A stretch of 64,000 bases of DNA. Origin: Neoarius graeffei (taxonomy: Eukaryota; Chordata; Actinopteri; Siluriformes; Ariidae). The first letter of the stretch is position 1. Each line of letters begins with the position of its first letter. The notes beneath the pieces were generated by a model. It was not told where the DNA came from. It worked only from the letters and a program-made list of their open reading frames with translations, and did no database searches. This document shows, piece by piece, positions 47,601 to 59,600 of the stretch. The stretch is taken from assembly GCF_027579695.1 (NCBI RefSeq), contig NC_083596.1:11800798-11864797 (forward strand), written 5' to 3'. The translations under genes were made by a program, and so were the position numbers.

Positions 47601-50600
47601 GGCATTACATTTTTGTCCGGCTTAGTGAGATACATATGCGTACCAAATGGCATGCCACTACTACAAACTACATGGCACCCAGGCACCTTAATGCGGGAGG
47701 CCAAAATAACAACGACTTAGGGGGCGCTATAGAGGCCCTGAGCCCCGGCCAAGTTTGGGCTTCTGGTTCTGAGTAGCGGTGGCAATTCTCGGAACTGGTG
47801 CCAAATTTCGTGTGTTTTCGCCCATGGCAAGCGCCCCGAAAATGGCCCAACAGCGGAGAAAAATAAAGAAGAAGAAGAAGACGGAAGAATAATTAAAGCC
47901 GCAAGCGGCCTCGACGGGCCCTCGCGCCAGCGGCCAAGGGGGGCGGGGGCATGCGTCCCCGCGAAATACCTTCCACAGCTTCTTTGGCAAGAGACATTAC
48001 TCCCACAATGGTGACAAAGCACAGAATTGGACACAGAGTACACGGTGCGCTGAGATGTTGTCATGGACAGAACATTTTATTCCATGGCTTCCCAACCAAA
48101 TTAATGTATTTACCTCATCAGTCACCAAGCTATAGCTACATAGGATTGTCTTCTGTTAGACATCTATTAGTCTGTATGTAACGCTACAACACTTGCTCCC
48201 GACTGCCTACCCATTCCCCACAAGTCATGTGTGTTTAAGGCAACCAAAACAACATACTCCTGGTGCCTCATGATTGTAAACACCTCTCCTGGAACTGCTA
48301 CAGCGCAATGAGCGCCCCCAGTGGTCCACAAGTCATGTGTGTTTAAGGCAACCAAAACAACATACTCCTGGTGCCTCATGATTGTAAACACCTCTCCTGC
48401 AACTGCTACAGCGCAATGAGCGCCCCCAGTGGTGAAAGTTCACCAAATTTGGTATACATGTCAAGGGACCTATGAAGAGTTGTTTTGTAAAGTTTGATCA
48501 AGTTTGACCAATCAGAAGCCGAGATATAAATTGTTGCCTGAAAACAGCGCCCCCAGTGGCAAAAGTTCACAAAATTTGGCACATATGTCAGGTGACCTGT
48601 TAAGAGTGTGCGTATCAAGTTTGATCAAGATTGAGAAAATAGAAGATGAGATATTGATTTTTGAAGAATAAATTTTTTGGTTTCTCCCATGTCAGTAGGT
48701 GGCGCTATGCTGCACATGAGCGATTATGAGTTGGAAAAATAAGTGTCTACAACAGCAACGTACTATCACAAGGTAGTGGTGTGAAGGAGAAGCGTTATGG
48801 AATTATTTACCAAAAACCTGTTTCGGAGCAATTGCGTTGGCCAAAAACAGCGCCCCCCATGGACGAAAATTCCCAAAATGTGGTGTCCATGACATGGGAG
48901 GTAGTAAGAGGGTGGCCGTGAAGTTTGACCAAATTTGAGGAAAGATTGGATTTTTTGCCCAAAAATAGCGCCCCCAGTGGCGAAAAATCACAGAAATTGG
49001 GTAACATGTCAGATGCCCAATGAGTGATTTGCGTGTGAAGTATGAGCAGTTTTGAGCAATTTGAAGATATGTTATGAATTTTTAAGCATGTAAAATTTTG
49101 CATTGAAAATTGATTGACGTATAACTTCTGAACGGTTTATTCTACGTGAAACGTATTTAGGAACTTTTGTCAGCCGTGTCTGTAGATGATGTGTATCAAT
49201 TTTGGTGACATTCCTATGAACGGTCTAGGAGGAGTTGCGCCGTCTTCGTGGCCATGCATTTCGCACAAAAGTGAAATTACCTCACTTCCTGTAGGGCGTG
49301 GCTAATGCATAGGCATTACATTTTTGTCCGGCTTAGTGAGATACATATGCCTACCAAATGGCATGCCACTACTACAAACTACATGGCAACCAGGCACCTT
49401 AATGCGGGAGGCCAAAATCACAATGAGTTAGGGGGCGCTAAAGAGGCCCTGAGGCCCGCCTGGATCTGGGCTTCTGGTTCTCAGTAGCGGTGGGAGTCTA
49501 AGAAAAAGGAGCCAAATTTCGTGCGATGTCGACCATGGCAAGCGCCCCAAAAAGGGTCTTGTAAAGAGTTTGCTTGCCAAGTTTGACAAATCAGAAGCTG
49601 CAATATCATTTCTGCCATAACCAGCACCCCCAGGGGCGAAAGTGCACAAAATTTGGCGTACATGTCAGGTGAGCTATGAAGAGTTTGTGTATGAAGTTTG
49701 ATGACAATTGAGTAAACAGAAGATGAGATATAGATTTTTGAAGAATAAATTTTTTGGTTTTTCCCATGTCAGTAGGTGGCGCTATGCTGTACATGAGTGA
49801 TTATGAGATGGAAAAATAAGGGTCCACAACAGCAACGCACTATCACAAGGTAGTGGTGTGAAGGAAAAGCATTATGGAATTATTGACCAAAAACCCGTTT
49901 TGGAGAAATTGCGTCGGCCAAAAACAGCGCCCCCCATGGACGAAAATTCCCAAAATGTGGTATACATGACATGGGAGGTAGTAAGAGGCTGGCCATGAAG
50001 TTTGACCAAATTTGAGGAAAGATTGGATTTTTTGCCCAAAAATAGCGCCCCCAGTGGCGAAATATCACAGAAATTGGGTAACATGTCAGAAGCCCAATGA
50101 GTGATTAGCGTGTGAAGTATGAGCAGTGTTGAGCAATTAGAAGATTTGTTATGAATTTTTTAGCATGTAAAATTTTGAAGTGAAAATTGATTGACGTATA
50201 ACTTCTGAACGGTTTATCCTACGTGAAACGTATTTAGTAACTTTTGTCAGCCATGTCTGTAGATGATGTGTATCAATTTTGGTGACATTCCTATGAACGG
50301 TCTAGGAGGAGTTGCGCCATCTTCGTGGCCATGCATTTCACACAAAAGTGAAATTACCTCACTTCCTGTTGGGCGTGGCTAATGCATTGGCATTACATTT
50401 TTGTCCGGCTTAGTGAGATACATATGCATACCAAATGGCATGCCACTACTACAAACTAAATGGCAACCAGGCACCTTAATGCGGGATGCCAAAATCACAG
50501 CGACTTAGGGGGCGCTATAGAGGCCCTGAGCCCCGGCCAAGTGTGGGCTTTTGGTTCTGAGTAGCGGTGGCAATTCTCGGAAGTGGCGCCAAATTTCGCG

Positions 50601-53600
50601 CGTTTTCGCCCATGGCAAGCGCCCCGAAAATGGCCCAACAGCGGAGAAAAATAAAGAAGAAGAATAATAGTGAACTCTTACAAGAACAATAGGGCCTTCG
50701 CCCTATAGGGCTCGGGCCCTAATAATAGTGAACTCTTACAAGAACAATAGGGCCTTCGCCCATAGGGCTCGGGCCCTAATAATAGTGAACTCTTACAAGA
50801 ACAATAGGGCCTTCGCCCTATAGGGCTCGGGCCCTAATAATAGTGAACTCTTACAAGAACAATAGGGCCTTCGCCCATAGGGCTCGGGCCCTAACAAGGT
50901 TTAGTCAGATATTTGCTCTCCAATAAAACATTTGCACTCCTGAAGCCTGGATGTAATGGAATTTATCATGGATTTGAATGCATTCAGAGATACCAGACTT
51001 TGAAGTTTGAGCTCTGCCTGCAGACTATTCCATGTACTTGGAGCAGAAAATCTAAAAGCTTTCTTTCCCATTTCTGTTCTCACCTTAGGAACAGTAAAAT
51101 GAAACAAGTCCTGAGAGCGAAGACTGTAGGCCCTGTTATTCAAGATTAAAAGTGATGATAAGTAAGATGGAGTCATCTCAAGAATAGCCTTGTAAATTAG
51201 CACATACCAATGACCAAGCCTACGCACATATAAAGATAATACACGTAGGATAAGTGATATGCTAACAGTATTGCATGCTATCAAACCAAATCTATGAAAC
51301 CAGCTAGAAGGGAATAGAACACGTTTTTATTCCATCGAAAAAGTGTCCTGTATGGATAATAATTAGGAATATTAGCTTTATTGTGATTGTGTGGATTAAC
51401 AGCAAAACAAGGCAAATGAAACTTAAGCCAAACACAGATCTAGATCAGAGATGTACCTGTGTGCGAGGAGTGTACCTTTTCTTCTGAGCCTACATGCAAA
51501 AGAAATGCAAAACAGACCCACATTATCAGCCATTACACAGAAGGATGAGCACTACATATCTTCTCATGTTGCTTTATGGAAATGATATGGTTCTGCATGC
51601 TACTGACGATCAGAATCAATTAGGCATGTCACGATTCGTCGTGTGATGATAAATCACGTTACAAATTTACAATGATTTGAATCGATAAAAAAAATTTATC
51701 ATGATTTTTTTTAATCAGGCTGTGGAATCTCGTAGTTTTTCCTCGCTGTAACTGTATTGTTTAGACAGCACAGGGTAATAACGTACAATAGCAGGAAAAC
51801 ACACGACTTCATCCAGAATGAGGAGGAGCTTCTTCCCTCAGGCTATTTGGGCTCTTAATCGGGACAATAACAGTAACAATAACGAACAACCACTAGGTAT
51901 CGTCACCACGTCACCCTCATCCCCCCATCTCTTACACCTCTTTATGTAACTTCATTAAACTAAAGTACAATATATACAGTACATTTCTGTAGCAATTATA
52001 CGTCCTTGTGCAACCTAATTATAGTGCAATATACATTTCAATATATTTGTTACAGTGCAATAGATTTCTTGTGTGCATTATATTTATACGTATTCCGTAT
52101 ATTCTACAGTGCATGTGTATATTGCAGAGCTATATATATATTCTGCATATTGTCTATACTCTGCAGAGCACTCCATCACCACATTTTTTAAATTATTTTC
52201 TTATTATATTTATTACATTGTTTTACTCCCTCTCCTTCATCTCATCTCATCATCTCTAGCCGCTTTATCCTTCTACAGGGTCGCAGGCAAGCTGGAGCCT
52301 ATCCCAGCTGACTACAGGCGAAGGGCGGGGTACACCCTGGACAAGTCGCCAGGTCATCACAGGGCTGACACATAGACACAGACAACCGTTCACACTCACA
52401 TTCACACCTACGGTCAATTTAGAGTCACCAGTTAACCTAACCTGCATGTCTTTGGACTGTGGGGGAAACCGGAGCACCCGGAGGAAACCCACGCGGACAC
52501 GGGGAGAACATGCAAACTCCACACAGAAAGGCCCTCGCCAGCCACGGGGCTCGAACCCGGACATTCTTGCTGTGAGGCGACAGCGCTAACCACTACACCA
52601 CCATGCTGCCCCTCCCTCTCCTTTATTTTTTTTTTAAAACACTCCCCCCCCCCCCCCCCCCCCAAAAAAAAAAAAAAAACCTATCCTCACAACCTATGGA
52701 ACATTGCAATAAGCATTTCACTGCATGGCGTACTCTGTATGATTGTGTATTTGACAAATAAATTTGAATCCTAGGTGGAAGTAACACAGCTCTAATGGCG
52801 CGAAAACAAAAAAAACAGATCTAAAACGGGAAAGAGGTGTGGTGTGATTGACTGTACAAACAGATTTAATTAGAAATCAGAGCTCTCTTTTTTACAGACT
52901 GCAGAAAGCTAAAGAAAAGAGAAGAAAATGGAGGTAGAACAAATGCTCTTAAAAGTTTGTTAAGAAAAGGTCGGTTTGTTAACTTTTTTCATTTTTAATA
53001 AAACAAATATTTTATTTAAAATGATATTATATTTTATTCCAATCTCTACAAACGTTGGTAAATAATTGTGGTTGATTATTAAGAAAGTGACGCCAATTTT
53101 TTTTTTTTTTTTTAATTTAACAAAAGGAATATTTAAGTTGATAAAGAATAAGAAAATAAATCCAAAGTTTGTTTGGATGTGGGAATCATATTAAGTCAAC
53201 CACAGAGACTGTGGCAGGAAAATACCTGAAAGTTATCTGCCTTTTAATTAAAAAAAGACATAATTTATAGCATGTGAACTTTATGCAAGTTTTTTTTTTT
53301 TTTAGTTTATCTCATAGCATCTACCGTATCTACCGTATCTACCTATCTATTTCCTTCCTTCCCTTTCCCCCCCTCCCTCAAATCAATATTTCTTGGAGAT
53401 TGTTTTGTTTTGTGGGCATGTGACCCATCATAGCGCAAGTGACAGTTTAGTTGTTGTTGTTATCATTTTCGATTAAAACTAGTTTGTTGACGTTTGTAAA
53501 TACACATTCCATTCTGTCCCTGATGATGGACCGTAGGTCCGAAAGCTCGGAATAAAACTTCGTAAATTTATGTCGAAGACATGTTTTTTATTGACTTAAG

Positions 53601-56600
53601 AAAATAAATGTTGTAAATTCTGGTAATAAAATTTTCTTAATTTCTTTTTTTTTTTTCAAAAATATCATGCGAAAATGGGCGGCACGGTGGTGTAGTGGTT
53701 AGCGCTGTCGCCTCACAGCAAGAAGGTCCTGGGTTCGAGCCCCGGGGCCGGCGAGGGCCTTTCTGTGTGGAGTTTGCATGTTCTCCCCGTGTCCGCGTGG
53801 GTTTCCTCCGGGTGCTCCGGTTTCCCCCACAGTCCAAAGACATGCAGGTTAGGTTAACTGGTGACTCTAAATTGAGCGTAGGTGTGAATGTGAGTGTGAA
53901 TGGTTGTCTGTGTCTATGTGTCAGCCCTGTGATGACCTGGCGACTTGTCCAGGGTGTACCCCGCCTTTCGCCCGTAGTCAGCTGGGATAGGCTCCAGCTT
54001 GCCTGCGACCCTGTAGAAGGATAAAGCGGCTAGAGATAATGAGATGAGATCATGCGAAAATCAAACAGTGAACCCAGTATCGTGAATCGAATCGAATCGT
54101 GAACTGGGTGAATCGTTACATGCCTAAGCTCAAGTATTCGACAGCGCTGTTGTATGACAGGAAACAGGAAATAGTACCACGGCTCATACCTCGATGTGTT
54201 TTTCTTCATTAGGGTAGGTATCGATGAACACACCTAACCCTGTGAAGAAATCTTTATTTCCAAACACTGGACCTGTAACGATATCAGTGGGAAATGCTGA
54301 AGTGATTCTGACACTAGGATTTATACTATAGTATCTGTGTATCATCACAGGCATTGGCACTTTACCTTTCTGCGTGCGCTCTTTTGTGTACCACACCGCC
54401 AGTCCGTCTCCGTTCAGGTTCTTCTTCCCCCGACCGTGGATCTTAAAGTGCACCTGCAGTTCCCAGTCTTTCAAGTGACACGGCTACACACACGATACAT
54501 TCTCAACATCATTAAAGGTACTACTGTTGTGTAGTATTCTGTAGAACAGTTTTACATCTTTCATTAGTCGGACAGCGCTCGAGATTAAGAGCTACAGTAT
54601 CAGCTGAGATTAGTGCAGGAGGTGGGAGTTTGTGTGGAAAAAATAACGCATTACAGCACGAGGTACTTTTAGGTCCTCTTAGTTTTGAAGAGAACCGTTC
54701 TGAAATTGTACCTACACTCACTTATTTACTATTTACTATACACGACACTGTATAGTGTACAGAGCACCAGTAAAAAACACACTGCACTTGTACCATTATT
54801 AGATACACAGAATATTGATAATATTAAAGGAGAACTGAAGCCAAATTTTTTTATGATCAAAATTCTATTTCTCATTTTACTAAGTATATGAATACATTTT
54901 TTGATCGCTATTTTGTCACTGCTATAGCAAGTTATGAGTGTTTGAAATATGCTCTGTAATACATCAGTCCATATGTCAAAGCAACGGCCGTAAATGAGAT
55001 TCGTTGAGACCTGTGCGAGACATCGTAGGACGGAAGTAAAACGTACAGCGGAAATCAAACTGACCAACATCTGCCAACGGTGTCAAAACAGCACGGTGGT
55101 GCAAGTGGTTAGCACGGTCACCTCACAGCAAGAAGGTTCTGGGTTTGAGCCCATGGAGTTTGCATGTTCTCGCCGTGTCTGCGTGGGTTTCCTCTGGTTT
55201 CCCTTACAGTCCAAAGACATGCGGTTAGGTTAATATGGGACGGCCTTGGGCTGAGGTGACCTTGAGCGAGGCACCGAACTCCCAACTGCTCCCCGAGCGC
55301 TCACGTGTGTGTTCACTGCTTCAGATGGGTTAAATGCAGAGAGGAATTTCACAATTGTGTGATGAATAAAGTTGTGCTTTTTTTTTTTTTTAAAAAGACG
55401 CACGCGGACTCCTTCGAATGCTGACGTAATCAAGCCAGAAGTTTTGTTTGTTTTGATAGTAATCAGAAAAGTTTGAAAAAAGTAGGCAGTAATTGTCATT
55501 TAAACTCATTTTTGTGCAATACTTCGTTTGGAAAACAGTTTTCAAAATGGCGGCACTGACACCTGGCTGACACTTCACGTTTCGAAGTCTCGTGAAGATC
55601 GCGCGGATAAGCGACGCCTACCGTGGACTAAACAAACTAAATTCAACATGGCTAAAAACCGAACAGGCCGATAAGTCTCATCTCATCTCATTATCTCTAG
55701 CCGCTTTATCCTGTTCTACAGGGTCGCAGGCAAGCTGGAGCCTATCCCAGCTGACTACGGGCGAAAGGCGGGGTACACCCTGGACAAGTCGCCAGGTCAT
55801 CACAGGGCTGACACATAGACACACACAACCATTCACACTCACATTCACACCTACGGTCAATTTAGAGTCACCAGTTAACCTAACCTGCATGTCTTTGGAC
55901 TGTGGGGGAAACTGGAGCACCCAGAGGAAACCCACACGGACATGGGGAGAACATGCAAACTCCACACAGAAAGGCCCTCATCGACCACGGGGCTCGAACC
56001 CGGACCTTCTTGCTGTGAGGCCGATAAGTATAATATTTAATTGCAATTAGTTTCCAGTACAAGTCATGATATAAAGTTACTAAAACTGAAAACGTAATTG
56101 AATAACACGTTAATTAAGAAATAAAGCAAGTTTACAAATGACTTTGGTTCTCCTTTAAAGGAAATCTCCACCCCAAAAGCACATTAAATATGACTCTGAG
56201 TGATGTGTTTCGCAATTTTGGTACTACTGTAAATTGTTATATTTTCGTTATTCCTGTAAGAAGTCAGACGAGTATGATGTTGTTTGGAACCAGATCAGTT
56301 TGAGTAGAGTACATGTACACGTGGAGGTGCGTATGTGTAAATCACAGACCCACAATTTCGGCGACATCAACAAGCGAGCAAAAACATTACATCTGAATTG
56401 ACAATTTCTCAATTCTATGCCAATTCGATATGACAAATCCAAACAACGCCCAAACAATTCCTCAGACAAATCTTATTGTGCTTGTGGTCTGACTTTTCTT
56501 CAGTTCGCCACTCGCAACTGAGGAAAACAGACTGATTATAGATACTGATATGCAAGTCGTTGAAGGTGGATTTTTTCCTTTTACGGAGGAGTCTGAATGG

Positions 56601-59600
56601 AGACCAAGATGACGTGATCAAACAGGTGTGACTCCTGCCTGGTTGGAATGAAAGCCTGCAGTCACACTAACCCTAATCTTTGTGGGTAAAACTGAAGACA
56701 CCTGCTTTAAAGTGCTAGTCTTACGAAAATGGCATCATGAAATCCCGGGTTTTCTGTGTGTGATATGCTCAAATAGGTTGTAAAAGTCACCGATAAATAA
56801 AAAATTGGCTCGAAAAATAATTTTTTTTTTTGCGTCTGAATTCTGTTCCAGGGGCGGCACGGTGGTGTAGTGGTTAGCGCTGTCGCCTCACAGCAAGAAG
56901 GTCCTGGGTTCGAGCCCCGGGGCCGGCAAGGGCCTTTCTGTGTGGAGTTTGCATGTTCTCCCCGCGTGGGTTTCCTCCGGGTGCTCCGGTTTCCCCCACA
57001 GTCCAAAGACATGCAGGTTAGGTTAACTGGTGACTCTAAATTGACCGTAGGTGTGAATGTGAGTGTGAATGGTTGTCTGTGTCTATGTGTCAGCCCTGTG
57101 ATGACCTGGCGACTTGTCCAGGGTGTACCCCGCCTTTCGCCCGTAGTCAGCTGGGATAGGCTCCAGCTTGCCTGCGACCCTGTAGAACAGGATAAAGCGG
57201 CTACAGATAATGAGATGAGATGAATTCTGTTCCAAAAAATCACTAAAAGCTTGTCCACCATTAGATCGCAGAGATTTACAGGTCAGCAGCGCTGCATGTG
57301 ACATATGCACAACTGCCTTCTTTTGTAAAGCTCTCGACACAACTTTATGACAACAAGGACAAAGAAGAAGTGACTCTCGTAAGCATGTTTTGGTTTGCTT
57401 TTAGATCAGTAACTGTCTGTCGTCTATCTAAGTATTATATTTGGCCACATATGGCCCTTTTCCACTACCCTTTTTCAGCTCACTTCAGCCCGACACGGCT
57501 CGCGTTTCGACTATCTCAAAACAGCACGACTCAGCTCGCTTCAGCCCTGCTTAGCACCCAAAACTCGCACGGTTTTGGAGTAGGGCTGAAGCGAGCCAAA
57601 CCGAGCTGAGTGAGACTGGGGGCGTGAGCAGACACTCCCCTGTGCACTGATTGGTGAGGAGGAGTGTCCTCACATGCCCACACACGCCCCGCGAGCACCC
57701 TGGGATCTGTAAACACCGTAAACCCAGAAGAAGAAGAATTACGAATTACGAGAATTTCTGAAGCCTTATGCGCCTCGCCTCATCTATACGCTCTTGCCAG
57801 TATCTGTTGGCGTTGTCGGTGACAACAAGCCACAGCACCAAGACCAGCAAGACTAACGACTCCATGTCCTCCATGTTTATTGTTTACTCTCCGGGTCGTG
57901 AGACTACCGCTTAAAAGATCACTGATGTCACTGTTTGTGCCGCTTAACATCATCACGTGACGTCCACCCACTTTTGCTAACTCCACCCAATGTGTCCACC
58001 CACTTCCAGCCAGCACGGTTCAGCGCGGTGGTAGTCGAAATGCAACTCCAACAGCCCCACTCAGCTCGACTCAGCACGGCACGGCTCAGCCCGACTCAGC
58101 CGCGTTTGTAGTGGAAAAGCGGCAATAGAAACTACCTTAGAACGTTATTGATTTATCTGACTAAGGATAACTAATCAAGTCAAGCAACAGGCTAAACACA
58201 TGCTTGGCACTTCCTGTGCGGCGGCGAGCTCTTTGGGACGGCGCTTCTGACTTCTGTTTCCAGATCGTAGGAACTGCTCCGCGTACCAGATGTCACTCAA
58301 ATCCTTCTAGACCCTTTTCACATGACGTCACGACAAATGCAGCCACCATTTTGGACATGAACTACCAGTAGTCTACCACAGCCAACAACGAGGAACGACG
58401 GCGAAGCATCGAAAGGAATATAGCCATCAAAGAAAGTTTTTACTTTCAGCAAGACTTCCATCATGCCATTATATTGTTGTGCACCTGGATGTAGTAACCA
58501 TCAACACACAAGGCAAGATTTATCATTTTATCGGATCCCGACAGATGCTGACCGACGGAGAAGATGGATGGTCTCTAAAATATTGGCAAAATGATGTTTA
58601 TTGACATAGCAATCATGTGTAACGGGAAGCATTTGCATATCCAAAGTGTTGTGTTTACATCAAAGATAAAATAAACCGATATGACAACGACTGCTGCTGC
58701 CAGGTTGGAGACACAAACTAGTAGAAAGGAAGTGTGCCAACAGTGCCAACAGACTTCCTTTGTGGTCGATTCTGCTTTAAGGTAAGATGCATTTAATTAT
58801 TCGTCTGCTGTGGGTTTGGAATCGGTAGCCTGACCGATTCGTTCATGTTTGTGGTGCCATTTGTTTGTTGACGTGTGTTGAAATGGAAGATTGGTTGTTG
58901 ACATGATTTCCAGTGATGCTTTGGTGCTGCTGTGGATCAGATGTGTTGAGTAGCCTGACTGTTTTTTTTTTTTTTCTTGCGTGTGGTATCATTGTTGACG
59001 CGAGGTTGTTTTTTGAACATGCCAATGCGGACACGATTTCCCCTGATGAGTTATGACTTCAGACGCGATGCGTGTGTGGAGTCCGCGTGATATGTGCGTA
59101 AGAGAGGCTTCTCATGTGTTTGGAGATCCGTGCTCTGAGACAAGCGCAAGCACCCCCCCCCCCCCCCAAGGGAAAAAAAGGGACCCCCCCCGAAAATATC
59201 GGCATAGTTCGAACACTGAGTTGGAGAAAGTAATGGCAAATAGTGAGTGCACAAACCATAGAAGGTAAACTGTACACAGCGCCAGGGCAGTGTGATGGTA
59301 TGTCTACTTTTAGATTGTGTTAGCTTATCAATGAACACACTCGTCACTTGACGAGTTTCACGTCTTTACGACGGATACTTAAATGTGTGTTAGGTATTAT
59401 TGTTGCAGTCTAAGCAGTCATTGTAGCAGCGAGATGAGCGAGAACCAAAAGGGTCTGTGCCATAAACTGTTATTTCTTCATGTCCAAAATGGCGGTCGCG
59501 TTTACGAAGGTCACGTGAGTGAAAAGGGTCTCTATGTGAATTTGCCTCACAAATTTATCCATCCACCCTGTATCAATCTGGAGCCGATCCCAGCTGACTA

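Larger units (their letters stand above)
51621..54127. mobile_element. Possible 2.5-kb hAT-like element with nested insertions
   Basis: AGGCATGTCACGATTCG near 51622 and the inverse GAATCGTTACATGCCT near 54124 form imperfect inverted ends. The 8-bp flanks do not match well, so the boundary is tentative. It contains a LINE tail, two full SINEs, a THAP remnant and a poly-C/poly-A tract (52645-52679). Confidence 0.5.
54828..56154. mobile_element. TTAA-flanked element with two nested SINEs
   Basis: The ends AGGAGAACTGAAG and CTTTGGTTCTCCT share an 8-9 bp inverted core (AGGAGAAC). They are directly flanked by TTAA (54824-54827, 56155-56158). Without its SINEs it is about 0.7 kb. No transposase seen. 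Confidence 0.75.

Noticed and set aside
48167-48391. Minus-strand frame with a repeated [20 protein letters not shown] block
   Set aside because: The internal protein repeat is only the 108-bp DNA tandem duplication (36 codons).
46694-50894. CRISPR-like array from regularly recurring GCGCCCCCAGTGG and the 57/58-bp repeats
   Set aside because: The organism is a vertebrate, there are no unique spacers of constant length, and the tandem units are contiguous without spacers.
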